Source: Purpureocillium takamizusanense
Lineage: Eukaryota > Ascomycota > Sordariomycetes > Hypocreales > Ophiocordycipitaceae
Length of the DNA: 64,000 nucleotides
Assembly (NCBI RefSeq): GCF_022605165.1
Contig: NC_063071.1
Location: 1,798,001 to 1,862,000, forward strand
Reading direction: 5' to 3'
In this document: piece by piece, positions 46,383-56,842 of the stretch
Position numbering within the stretch: position 1 is the stretch's first letter
Layout of the letters: each line of letters opens with the position of its first letter
Notes under the pieces: generated by a model
The model's input: the letters and a program-made list of their open reading frames with translations, nothing else
Database searches by the model: none
What the model was told of the DNA's origin: nothing
Program-made: the position numbers and the translations under genes

Positions 46383-47423
46383 GGCGGTAGTCTGCGATAG
46401 AGAGGTACCGAGGAGTAAGGGGAACGGAGATCTGGGCGGTTGAGGGTCCGGCTGTGCTCTTAGGCAACTATCTTGGTAGGCAAAAATGTCTGCGTCGAGT
46501 GGGTACCAGGCGGTGACTTTGGGGGTCCAGTCAAGGAGGCCAGTAAGTGATTGAGCTGCCAAAGAACCGAATAAGCAGTGCGGCACAAGGGCTTTGGATA
46601 TGACAGGCGGGAGGCGGGCCGAGTTGTGTCGTCAGTGGGAGGTGAAGGGTGAAGCGCGGTTTGTGTCTCAAAGGAAAGCTTGTCCTTGAGCGACGCCATG
46701 ACAGCGTTTATATGTCGCAGGCGGACCCTGAGGCGACTGTGGTGCTGTGCAGCTGTTAGGGCGCCACTCTGGCCATGTTTTAGCGGCTCCCGACTGTCCC
46801 GGTAGAGCGCTAAACGCCCCGTCCAGCAGAGCCGTACTGCAGAAGCCGACCCAGCCGGCAAAAGGGAGAACCCAAACCGGCAACGCCTGGTCAATTTCTG
46901 GAACGACCGCAGGGGTCCCCGGGGGCTCAACCGCTCCTCAAACAGCCCTCCAGCTGCAGGCGCTAGAAGTGGTCCGCCCTGGTGAGCGCTGGCCATCACG
47001 CGCTCCCACTTGTCTCGATGCCTGCGTCCACCATTGCGCCGCTTTTGTCTCTTGATTGCCAGACGGATGAGATCTCGACCGGTATCATACATTTAATCTC
47101 CGAAATTAACATGATCGAAAGCCTTGTCCTTGCGAGTAATGCAATGCATGGCGCGCAGAGTGGCTGTTGGTAGATGCTTCACCACCACCGGCTTACACCA
47201 AGCGCTCGCCCACGCGAGCTCACGTGACGCCGCTGCCATTGAATCGGCCCCTACTAGTCTGCTACTGCCGCCGCCAGGCACGGGCAGCTCAAAAATTTTG
47301 GGTTCGGCGATATCACTCGGCCATCTCCAAGTTCAACCCTCCCAAACACCTCCAACGTCTCCTCTCCGCTCTATCCCATTCTATTCGTCCCGGCTCTACT
47401 TTGTTTAATACCCTCGGCTCAAA
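46383..47423. promoter_or_regulatory. divergent promoter region of Pga2 and mitochondrial EF-Tu
   Basis: 1.0 kb with both promoters. Open frames are short and lack motifs. A CT-rich stretch just before 47424 is typical of strongly expressed fungal genes. Confidence 0.45.
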
Positions 47424-48862
47424 ATGTCGGCCGCCTTCAGATCCGTCGCGCCGTTCCTGCGGACCGCGCGACACGGCCTCGGCCGGGTCAACCCCCTTCA
47501 GTCTGCCATCAAGAAGCAGAACGCCTCGGGCATCCTCAACATCTACCGCACATACGCCGTATTTGAACGATCAAAACCTCATGTCAACATCGGTACGGTT
47601 GCGCCACGATTTGAAAGGCTTTGGACAGTGCGCTGACGATTCCAACAGGCACAATTGGCCATGTCGATCACGGCAAGGTGAGCTCGCGCGAATTGCCTCG
47701 CGACGGTGCGCAAACAGGCTAACTCAGCGTCCAGACCACTCTCTCCGCTGCCATCACCAAGCGACAGGCCGAGAAGGGCTTCGCCAACTTCCTCGACTAC
47801 GGCGCCATCGACAAGGCCCCCGAGGAGCGCAAGCGTGGTATCACCATTTCGACTGCTCACATCGAGTACTCGACTGAGAACCGCCACTACTCCCACGTCG
47901 ACTGCCCGGGTCACGCCGATTACATCAAGAACATGATCACCGGTGCCGCCAACATGGACGGCGCCATTATCGTCGTTGCCGCTTCCGACGGTCAGATGCC
48001 CCAGACCCGTGAGCACTTGCTGCTGGCCCGCCAGGTCGGCGTCCAAAAGATTGTCGTTTTCGTCAACAAGGTTGACGCCATTGATGACCCGGAAATGCTT
48101 GAGCTCGTCGAGATGGAGATGCGGGAGCTCCTCACCACCTACGGCTTTGAGGGCGACGAGACACCCGTCATCATGGGCTCTGCCCTCATGGCTCTCAACA
48201 ACCAGAAGCCCGAGATTGGCCAGAAGAAGATTGACGAGCTGCTCGAGGCTGTTGACACTTGGATCCCCACCCCCGAGCGTGACCTGGACAAGCCCTTCCT
48301 GATGTCTGTCGAGGACGTGTTCTCCATCTCTGGTCGCGGCACCGTTGTCTCGGGCCGCGTTGAGCGTGGTGTGCTCAAGCGTGACGAAGAAATTGAGTTG
48401 GTCGGCAAGGGCAACGAGGTCATCAAGACCAAGGTTACCGACATCGAGACGTTCAAGAAGTCGTGCGAGCAGTCTCAGGCCGGTGACAACTCTGGCCTTC
48501 TCATCCGCGGTATCCGCCGCGAGGACGTCCGCCGCGGCATGGTCGTCTGCAAGCCCAACACCGTCAAGTCCCACACCCAGTTCCTGGCCTCTCTCTACGT
48601 CCTCACCAAGGAGGAGGGTGGCCGCCACACCGGTTTCCACGAGCACTACCGCCCTCAGCTCTACCTCCGCACCTCGGATGAGTCGGTTGACCTGACCTTC
48701 CCTGAGGGCACCGAGCCCGGCAAGATGGTCATGCCCGGCGACAATGTCGAGATGATTGTCAGCATGACGCACCCCAACGCCATCGAGACTGGACAGCGCT
48801 TCAACATCCGCGAGGGCGGCAAGACTGTGGCCACTGGCCTGGTCACTCGCATTTTGAAGTAA
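47424..48862 (+). CDS. tuf1: mitochondrial translation elongation factor Tu
   Basis: Three exons: 47424-47592, 47649-47677, 47735-48862, encoding 441 residues. The first ~48 residues are Arg/Ala/Ser-rich without acids, a mitochondrial targeting sequence. Exon 2 is a 29-base micro-exon coding only for the P-loop [10 protein letters not shown]. The rest has all EF-Tu landmarks: [41 protein letters not shown], and the C-terminal domains ending [12 protein letters not shown]. It delivers aminoacyl-tRNA to mitochondrial ribosomes with GTP. A long open frame on the opposite strand mirrors the biased codons and is not a gene. Confidence 0.97.
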
Positions 48863-49586
48863 GCGAGCCGGAAGGCGAAAGGGGTTGGAGCTTTGGGAAG
48901 GGTAAGAGAGACGGAAAACGAAACTCACCACGCATTGACCCCGGACGGTCCGCAGCGCAACGCACGTCTACGACGGACTGAGTCCCATGTTTCGAGTCAG
49001 GCTTGGCTCTTGTATATCACCCCGAGATGGGTCCTGAGGATCTCCACTCTGCTTCTCCCCATTGTCTTGATATGTGTAATTACTAGACGGACTGAGGTGA
49101 AGGCAGTAATAGACAATGCAGAAGCACTGCATCCTCAACCTTAATCATGGTGGTGATTGGAATTTCCATCCTACGTGTACGACACTGGGATCGTCATGAC
49201 GCGCCTCAAACGCGCTTAGGAGATGAATCAGTCGGCAGGTCGCATCGGTCATACCCACATTCTGCCCCGAGTTCCCAAGACGAGCAATGGCAGAGACGTC
49301 ACCGTCGGCGCTTCACATCAGTATGGCCCGACAAAGGGTAGGTCCAATATAATTGGTATTCGTCTATCCTCGGAGGACGTTCGTCAGACGCACGATCTTC
49401 CTCGAAAACCAAGCAAGCCATAAACTCCGGTTCCAAGCGGCCGCCGCTCTCTGAGAGATGTTCGCGAGGCCATCATGACTGCTGTGCCGTCAAGCATGCA
49501 TCATCCTCCACCCATTGTGAATGCTTTCGCTTCCACCCACCCCTTCCCCAAACCGTTTTTCGTTCCCACTCGGAATCGAGATGCGC
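48863..49586. other. convergent spacer between EF-Tu and RPS29
   Basis: Contains the 3' ends of the two facing transcripts. No gene recognised. Confidence 0.5.
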
Positions 49587-50118
49587 TTATCGGTACTATG
49601 AAGGAGACGGACGCAGGTCAGTCCGGCTGCTCTCGTCTTGAAGATGAGAGGCCAAAGTCCAATGCACTCGTGGGGTTGGTCGGTTTGTCTCGCGGGGATG
49701 TAGTCGACGTGCTCGGTGCGTGCGGTCCATGGACGGGTATGGTTCTTGTTGTGCTCACCTTGTTGAAGCCAATGTCCTTGGACTTCTCGCGGAAGCACTG
49801 ACGGCACAGGTTGAGGTCGTACTTTCGGATCAGACCGGCCTTGTGCTTGCAGACGCGGCTGTAGAGAAAACCCGCATGTTAGCCTTTTTTTATCCCTTTG
49901 ACGCAATGTTCGTATCTCGTGGTCGAGCGCGCCGTCACTCAACCCTCGATGCAGCGCTGGTCGACAGGGTCTGCGACGAGGGGGTGACGACGGGCGATAT
50001 TCGATCGTGGTAGGAGGAGAAGGATGCCAGAGACGGGAGGGTGTCAAGGATCGTACCAGCTGCGAGAGCCCTTGCCGTAGGTTCGCGGGCGCGAGTTCCA
50101 GACGCTTTCGTGAGACAT
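49587..50118 (-). CDS. rps29: 40S ribosomal protein S29 (uS14)
   Basis: Three exons on the minus strand: 50118-50057, 49858-49759, 49595-49587, giving exactly 56 residues, the family length. Introns are 198 and 163 bases. The protein begins [20 protein letters not shown], carries the zinc-binding CRVC...CRQCF pairs and [12 protein letters not shown], and ends DIGFNKYR. The last exon is only nine bases (Tyr, Arg, stop) after a TTCATAG acceptor. The small size and split structure hide it from simple frame searches. Part of the small subunit head near the mRNA path. Confidence 0.95.
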
Positions 50119-50715
50119 GATTGCGGTTGCTTTGGGTGGGAGTTGCGCCGAAAGCTGTCGTCGTGCTGGGAGGGTATGGGAGGATTTCGCGGAGGGTTGG
50201 CGAGATTTGGCGGGCGTAAATTTTGTGTGATTTTCTCGCGCCGCCCGGGCAGGCGATTGGAGGGTTGGCAGCCCCAGCCCGCTGTGTGCGCGCCAGCCAG
50301 AGGGGCTCCACCACGCAGCGCTGGGTCACGTGCAGATGAGGACAATGTGCCGCTGGCATGAAGTAATGGAGGGGGCGGCTGTTGAGGCAGCGCTTATCGT
50401 CACGTGTGCCCCACTTCGTTGGTTCCTTATCGTCCAGAGTGGATGGACGGCGACCAAGCAGCTGCAGCCTGGGCGAAGCTTGCGTGGGGCGGGTTTGGGT
50501 CCCTGACAGCTGGTTACTCCGTGGCGCTCATCAATGCAAACTGGCATCTTGACGTCTATTTCAAAGCATCTGCGGGAGCGTTGAACATTTCCCCCCATTT
50601 GCTTCTTCAGAAGACCCCGTGAAGGTACAACGCTGCATGTCTGTACCCATACTCGAGAATCGCCTCTAACATTGGACCCTCCCCAGCCAATTCATTATTT
50701 GATCCCCCCGCCGAT
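50119..50715. promoter_or_regulatory. divergent promoter region of RPS29 and the disulfide isomerase
   Basis: About 600 bases. It includes GTCACGTG near 50326-50333 and CACGTG near 50401, E-box-type hexamers. No other gene seen. Confidence 0.45.
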
Positions 50716-51893
50716 ATGGTTCTCATCAAGAGCTTCGTGCTCGCTGCTGTGGCCGGCCTGGCAGCCGCCAAATCCGCCGTCATTGACCTGACGCCCTCCA
50801 ACTTTGACAAGGTAGTCCTCAAGTCGGGCAAGCCCACTCTTGTCGAGTTCTTCGCCCCGTGGTGTGGCCACTGCAAGAAGCTGGCACCCGTCTACGAGGA
50901 GCTCGCCGCCGCCTTTGAGCATGCAAAGGACAAGGTGCAGATCGCCAAGGTCGACGCGGATGCCGAGAAGTCTCTGGGCAAGCGCTTTGGAATCCAAGGC
51001 TTCCCGACACTGAAGTGGTTCGACGGCAAGTCGGACAAGCCCGAGGAATACAACGAGGGCCGTGACCTGGAGAGCCTGTCCGCCTTCATCAGCGGCAAGG
51101 TCGGCGTGAAGAACAAGAAGAAGCTCGAGCTGCCCAGCAGCGTCGAGATGCTTAATGATGAGACGTTTGCCACGACGATTGGCGGGGACAAGAACGTGCT
51201 GGTTGCGTTTACTGCCCCTTGGTGCGGACGTGAGTACCCCCGAAGTTGTAATGCTCGCGCGGACGAGAAGGCTGACTATGAGATCAAGATTGCAAGAACC
51301 TCGCCCCTACCTGGGAGACTCTTGCTCACGACTTTGATAACGATGAGAATGTCGTCATTGCCAAGGTTGATGCCGAAGCGCCCAACAGCAAGGCCGTCAC
51401 CGAGAAGCAGGGCGTCAGCTCGTACCCGACTATTAAGTTCTTCGCGGCCGGCAGCAAGGACGGTGTCGCGTATGAGGGTGGCCGTTCCGAGGATGCCTTG
51501 ATTGAGTACATCAACGAGAAGGCCGGTACGCACCGTGTCCCTGGCGGCGATCTCGACGCTGTCGCTGGCACGGTCGCCTCTCTCGACACCCTGGTTGCCA
51601 AGGTACTCGGCGGCGACAAGATCGCCGACGTCGCCGCTGAGGTCAAGAAGGAGGCCGAGAAGCTCAAGAAGGACGCCCAGTACAAGTACGCCGAGTACTA
51701 CGTTCGCGTCTTCGACAAGCTCAACAAGAGCGAGGGCTACGCCGCCAAGGAGCTCGCCCGCTTGGACGGGATCCTCTCTAAGGGTGGCCTTGCTCCCACT
51801 AAGCGTGATGAGATCAAGCGCAAGACCAACGTCCTGCGCAAGTTTGTTGAGAAGGTTGCTGAGAAGGCCGAGCAAGCCAAGGAGGAGCTGTAA
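50716..51893 (+). CDS. protein disulfide isomerase, ERp38/TigA type
   Basis: Two exons, 50716-51229 and 51289-51893, with a 59-base intron; 372 residues. A signal peptide (MVLIKSFVLAAVAGLAAAKS) leads into two thioredoxin domains. The first active site is WCGHC at about residues 49-53. The second WCGHC (about 169-173) is split by the intron within the His codon. A C-terminal all-helical ERp29-type domain follows (about 270-365). The protein ends KEEL, a weak variant of the HDEL/KDEL ER retrieval signal. It should form and shuffle disulfide bonds in secretory proteins. Confidence 0.95.
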
Positions 51894-52091
51894 GCTTTGA
51901 CAATTGAGCTCGGACACCTGTAACAACACTTTGGCAATATGGGCCCCAATGATAGACAGCCTGTCTACGGCCATGGTGTGCAATGATGAATGAGGAATTA
52001 AGCCTTGCAACTACGTGGTTATGCTGTCTGTACCGAATAGTCCACCTCCCTCGCATCGTCCCCCTGTGAGATTCTCCACGTGCTGCGCAAC

Positions 52092-52471
52092 CTACTGCGG
52101 CTTTGACGTACTCCCTTCCTGGTTCTTGCTTTCTAGTAAGGCGGACTCGAGGTTGTCTAGTCTGCGCGACATTTCATCCACTGATGATGCCCGTTGGGCC
52201 CGTTCTTAGCATAGGTTCTTGGGGGGTTGCTGCAGCCGAAGCGAGCGGCACATACTCTTGGCAAAGATTTCGGAGGAGACGCTGGCAAACTTATTTGACA
52301 GCGTGTTAAGCAGATCCTCGACGGCAGCGGAAACGTCTGCGTTGGTGCTCTCAGATGACTGGGGAGTCTCGGTCAGGGTCGTTGTATTTGGGAGGAGACG
52401 ATGCTCGGGCATCACAGGACACGTACAGTGGCCTTGTCGGCCGTCTTGGACTCGGTGTCGCTGGAGGACAT
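52092..52471 (-). CDS. heat shock factor-binding protein 1 (HSBP1)
   Basis: Three exons on the minus strand: 52471-52427, 52358-52256, 52180-52092, encoding 78 residues. Introns are 68 and 75 bases with GTACGT and GTATGT donors. The joined protein reads MSSSDTESKTADKAT, then VEDLLNTLSNKFASVSSEIF, then MDEMSRRLDNLESAL, a continuous amphipathic coiled coil typical of HSBP1. The methionine of the MDEM block is split by the second intron. In animals HSBP1 trimers bind the heat shock factor oligomerisation domain and damp its activity. The fungal role is little known. It ends 200 bases from the facing PDI gene. Confidence 0.88.
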
Positions 52472-53869
52472 GATGGCGGCGCAACGGGCAGACCCAGTCT
52501 CGTTGTGGAAAGTCGTTTATGAGTGAGAGGAGCGGTGAGGCTCAAGAGATAAGCGTTGTGGAAGGCGATGTGGATGAGAACGATCCAGGGGACTAAGCAG
52601 TCAGTCAGGTTGAGAGCGACGAGAGAGTGCTGAGTGCTGGGCTGCTGATGATACTGGGGCGTGCGCTGAGGTGGTGAGGCCCAGCGTTTGCTACGGGCCG
52701 CTAGCGCATAGCGGACCCCCCGTGTTTTAGTGCCCAGCTTGCCCAGCAGGTGTCGGCTGGGTGAATAAGGTACCTACCTACCTACGCGCGCGACCCCCCT
52801 TTTGCAACAGCAGCAATTAGAGCTTTTGACCAAGGCAAACAGGTGCCAAGTAACTGCGGCAGGCAGGCTGGGCTCGCGGTAGGTGCAAGCCACCTATTGA
52901 CGGGCTATAGGCATGACCTTCCTGCTACAATAGGCCAATAAGCTAGGCCCGAGCAAATTGCTGTCTATTTGCACGAGCTGTTGAGCAGTCAATCGCTGCT
53001 GCTAGTCGCGAAAAGCTATTGCAGCCCGCTGTGTGTGTGCAGCCCGCTGTGTGTAGCCGGCCGGCCGCGGGGCAGCTGGCCCGGCGCGCCTGCCTCGTCG
53101 CGTTTGTTCCTACTTATTAGAGAATAACGTTGCCCTTGATTGATTGAATGTATGCCTCGTAGTCAAGTGGTTAGTCGTGCCGTGCCGTGCGTAGCTCGTA
53201 GTCGTGTGTTCGAGTCGTAGCCGTGATGTTTTTCTTTTCGTAGAGTAAATCCGTACTTCGTAGATCTCATAGTAAGGCATCAAGAGCCGGCACCAAAAAG
53301 GTGCCGGCAAGCGTTTTGCCTCTCTTTTTAGTATAAAAGTTACTGCTCCGAATAGCAAAAGTTGACTGCTGTCGGGGCCCTGTTGGCAGATTAACGTCCT
53401 TCAAATGAACACTTGGCCCACAACAGCTTTTGGGCTCCCAACAGGTCAGACGGCCGCTGTTGCAGAAGGTGGACCGACCGCTAGGTACCTAGGTACTGAG
53501 GTGCCCTGAGGCGGCTTCCAGTGGCTGTCGGGTGGAATGGCAGATCTATGGTGGGGGTGGAAGCCATCACTGGCGGGCGTCTTGTGGGGGGACGACACGG
53601 GCGCTACTCCAAACTCCGTCTGTGGCTCCAACCGCTGCGCCAGCCTTCGTCATCCCACCAGCCCGAGACACACTACCTCACACGAACATCTCTACTTCGT
53701 ACATCCATCTACGCATCAACCCGGACACGTGCGACGCGAGCCCCGATCGGATGCCACAAATGGCGTCGTAGTACGCCGAGCGTGCTGATAGACAGACATG
53801 ACGCGATAGAGCCGCCCACTACAATCCAGACCAAGCGTTCACGAGGAAGACCACGACGTCGACGGTGAC
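52472..53869. promoter_or_regulatory. divergent spacer between HSBP1 and the Dsc1-type ligase
   Basis: 1.4 kb. It holds a tRNA-derived relic (separate entry), a 9-bp-stem hairpin at 53286-53308, repeated CAGCCCGCTGTGTG at about 53022-53050, and a CTAGGTACCTAG palindrome at 53481-53492. No protein gene recognised. Confidence 0.5.
53154..53345 (+). repeat. tRNA-derived SINE-like relic
   Basis: A 73-base head (53154-53226) has an A-box-like TAGTCAAGTGG at 53160 and a B-box-like GTGTTCGAGTC at 53206, with Pol III-like spacing, followed by a T run at 53229. The acceptor ends do not pair, so it is not a working tRNA. The tail carries the perfect inverted repeat GCCGGCACC-AAAAA-GGTGCCGGC (53286-53308) and more T runs. 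A tRNA pseudogene or SINE copy is the simplest reading. Confidence 0.4.
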
Positions 53870-56488
53870 ATGCCGCAACAGCAGCAGCATCAGGCCGCGG
53901 GGCTGCTCCTGCTGCTCTTCCTTCTCTGGAACCTCTTCCCCGAGGGCGAGTACCAGAACCAGTCGCTGGCGCTTTCCGAGCTCGCCTCGAAGCGCCTCGA
54001 GCGGTATCAGGATGCGCTCGAGGTGCTGAACCAGACTCGCTGGGGCGACTTCCGGTCGCGCCCCGATGCCGCTGCCGGCGACGATGACGAAGGCCCCTAC
54101 GGCTTCGTCAACCTGACGGGCTTTCGCGAGCAGGATGGCTTTGCTTGGGAGGACCTGGAGCTGTTTCGCGAAAAGGGCTTGCGACTGAGCCGCCATGCGA
54201 TGCCGCCCGTCGGTGGCAAGCAGCTCTGGGACACGGCGCAGGGGGAGCCGGTATGGGCCAACGCCTCGGGCACGCTGCACGGCGACTGGGTGCGCCGTCC
54301 GGGCTCCGTGCCGCGCACCTACGACAGCTACAACCTCAGCCGGAGCGTCCCCGGCATGGACTGGGTCGGCGACAGGGCCGACTGGGCACGCAATATCACG
54401 GGCGAGAGCGGGCGCATGATGCTCCGTCTCGAGGGTAACAGGACGGTGCAAAAGTACGACGAGGTCGCCGAGGGCAGCATCCCGCTCTCGGGCGGCAGCG
54501 TTCGCCACGTTAGGGGCTACGCCACCATCGAGGACACCAGGGGCTCTGGGCTCAACTGGGAGATGCGCCTCTGGGGCCTGCAGTGGCCCCGCCAGGGCGT
54601 CGTGCTCATGACGACTACGAGCGAGAAGTTTGAGGGCATCTTTGGCCTGCCGCACCTCGCGCCGAGCGCCGACTTCTTCCAGTCGGCCCAGATGATGCTG
54701 ATGCGCAAGCTGGGCCGCGTCGTCAGGCGCAAGAGGCGCAACCTGTACGTCGACCAGAACATGCCGTGGAACTCGGACGTGGACAACGCGCTCTACACGG
54801 CCTTTCCGTCGCCGCATTGCGAGTTCGTCTTGTACGGCCAGGTCCACCCGCCGCTCCAGCAGGATGCGGGCGTCGACGCTGAGCATGCCGAGGACGTGAT
54901 CCGGGCCATCGAATCGGAGCTGCAGAAGCCGCTGGGCGCGCCTATCCACTCCGTCTCCAAGCTCCAGATGTCGACTGTCATATACTCGCCCGACTGCGGC
55001 TTCTTCCTCGAGTCCAAGGGTCCGCCCGACTTCCCGCCGGCCGACTCGGACCACCTCGTCGGCATGAAGACGGAGGTGCATACCCACCAGGTCAAGACGT
55101 GGATGCTCGTGTACGCCCTCGTCGTCTTCGCCCAGGTCGGCCTGCTCAAGGACCAGATGCAGGAGTCGTTCACGCCCTCGACCATGGGCCGCGTGAGCTT
55201 CTGGACCATAAGCGCCATGGTCATCGTTGATGGCATGACGTTTACCGCCGCTGCCACCTGGGTGTCGTCGGCCATGGCTACCTTTCTCCCGACGCTGGCC
55301 CTCATGTTCGCCTCCTTCTTGTCCATGACCATAGGCGGCAGCTTCTTGGCCAAGATTCACGAGGTGCAGCTGCCCGAGAGGAATCGGCGCCGCGACCAGC
55401 AGAGACAGACGCCGAGCAGCGGCGCTTCTACCGGAACCACGAGCTCCGCCACGTCGGCGCCCCTGACGCCGAACCCGACGGGCGCGCTCCTCCCCGCGCC
55501 TGTGACTGCTCCACGATCCTCCCGCCTGCCTCCGGATCAAGGCCCGGTCATCGTACCATCCGACCAGGACATATCCGCCGAGATAGCCGCAGCGGCCTCT
55601 GCCGTGCCTCGACCGAACATGGTCGGCAACACGACCGCCACTACCACTACACCTGCTCCGCCATCGTCAGCCCCTCATCGCCCGCCGCAGACCTTCCAAG
55701 CCATCATTGGGCGCTTCATCCTCTTCAGCCTCTTCGTCTCCTTCCTCGCCATCTCCTCAGTGACGTGGTACTCGCGCCCGCGCGCCCTCCTCCTCAACGC
55801 CTGCGCCTTCGCCTACCTGTCCTTGTGGTTGCCCCAGATCTGCCGCAACACGCTGCGCAACTGCCGCCGCGCCCTCAGCTGGCGCTTCGTCCTCGGCCAG
55901 TCTGCCCTCCGCCTCCTCCCCCTTGCCTACTTCTGGGTCAAGCACGACAACTTCCTCTACGCACGCACCGACCGCCGCTCCTTCGCCCTCCTCTGTGCTT
56001 GGGTCTGGCTCCAGATATGCCTCCTCGCCGCGCAGGACGTCCTCGGCCCTCGCTTCGCCCTCCCCGCCGGATGGGCCCCCGACGCTTGGGACTATCACCC
56101 CGTCCTGCGCGAGGACAACGTCGAGGCCGGCGGCCTGCCTATCGGCCTCGTCGCCGACGACACCGCTGCCGCTACTGCTCCTACCACTTCCACCACCGCC
56201 ACCACCCATGCGACAACTAATGCGCGGAGTCCCACGGCCGAGAAGCGCGGCAGCGTCAGCGGCACTGCGGGCGGGACCCGGGCCATCGACTGCGCCATTT
56301 GCAGAGAGGTCCTGGAGGTGCCCGTCCTCGGTGCCGGTGAGGAGGAGGGACGCGTGGCCAACGTCTTTGCACGTCGGCTATACATGGTCACGCCCTGTCG
56401 GCACATCTTCCACACGGCGTGCCTCGAGGGCTGGATGCGCTTTCGCCTTCAGTGCCCGATATGCAGGGAAGAGCTGCCGCCCATATGA
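53870..56488 (+). CDS. transmembrane RING E3 ubiquitin ligase, Dsc1/Tul1 type
   Basis: Intronless, 872 residues. A hydrophobic leader (GLLLLLFLLWNLFP) precedes a luminal domain of ~370 residues with N-glycosylation sites. Several membrane helices follow at about residues 405-500 and 610-730, separated by a Ser/Thr/Pro-rich loop. The C-terminal RING-H2 (about 807-870) starts CAICREVLEV and ends CRHIFHTACLEGWMRF...CPICREELP. This layout is specific to Dsc1/Tul1, the catalytic subunit of the Golgi/endosomal Dsc complex. That complex ubiquitinates membrane proteins and in many fungi activates the SREBP sterol/oxygen regulator. The long opposite-strand frame is a codon-bias shadow. Confidence 0.93.
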   Translation: MPQQQQHQAAGLLLLLFLLWNLFPEGEYQNQSLALSELASKRLERYQDALEVLNQTRWGDFRSRPDAAAGDDDEGPYGFVNLTGFREQDGFAWEDLELFREKGLRLSRHAMPPVGGKQLWDTAQGEPVWANASGTLHGDWVRRPGSVPRTYDSYNLSRSVPGMDWVGDRADWARNITGESGRMMLRLEGNRTVQKYDEVAEGSIPLSGGSVRHVRGYATIEDTRGSGLNWEMRLWGLQWPRQGVVLMTTTSEKFEGIFGLPHLAPSADFFQSAQMMLMRKLGRVVRRKRRNLYVDQNMPWNSDVDNALYTAFPSPHCEFVLYGQVHPPLQQDAGVDAEHAEDVIRAIESELQKPLGAPIHSVSKLQMSTVIYSPDCGFFLESKGPPDFPPADSDHLVGMKTEVHTHQVKTWMLVYALVVFAQVGLLKDQMQESFTPSTMGRVSFWTISAMVIVDGMTFTAAATWVSSAMATFLPTLALMFASFLSMTIGGSFLAKIHEVQLPERNRRRDQQRQTPSSGASTGTTSSATSAPLTPNPTGALLPAPVTAPRSSRLPPDQGPVIVPSDQDISAEIAAAASAVPRPNMVGNTTATTTTPAPPSSAPHRPPQTFQAIIGRFILFSLFVSFLAISSVTWYSRPRALLLNACAFAYLSLWLPQICRNTLRNCRRALSWRFVLGQSALRLLPLAYFWVKHDNFLYARTDRRSFALLCAWVWLQICLLAAQDVLGPRFALPAGWAPDAWDYHPVLREDNVEAGGLPIGLVADDTAAATAPTTSTTATTHATTNARSPTAEKRGSVSGTAGGTRAIDCAICREVLEVPVLGAGEEEGRVANVFARRLYMVTPCRHIFHTACLEGWMRFRLQCPICREELPPI

Positions 56489-56842
56489 GCAAGCAGTGGC
56501 TTACCTATGTAAGGATGTGCCAACAAAAGTAGTTTGTGCATGGAATTAGCAGGCGTAAGAGCTTTAAATCTAAATGGAAGCGATCCTCATTCACGCAGCA
56601 CTGCATGTGGAACATCAATTTCTTGATATTATTTGGCTTCGTGCAAACGAGCAGGCCCTGGTCCCGTAGCCGCCCCAGCGTCCTTCCGCGACCCAAGCGG
56701 CACTCCTTAATGCCCGCTTGATCCGCGACCAGGCCTAAATCCAAAGGGATATCCAAAACACACAGCTTGTGAGGTTTTGGAATGAGCCAGCGCCTGGTAT
56801 CAAGGTCCGGCTTCCAATTCCATGCCTCCCGGACGTACGCCA
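56489..56842. other. convergent spacer
   Basis: 3' flanks of the facing ligase and transcription-factor genes. Nothing else seen. Confidence 0.5.

Noticed and set aside
47579..48931. 450-codon open frame on the minus strand opposite EF-Tu
   Set aside because: It exactly mirrors the biased codon use of a certain gene; the product is Leu/Val/Gly-rich with no family pattern.
53819..55540. 573-codon minus-strand frame opposite the Dsc1-type ligase
   Set aside because: Arg/His/Gly-rich shadow of a GC-rich gene; no motif or start context.
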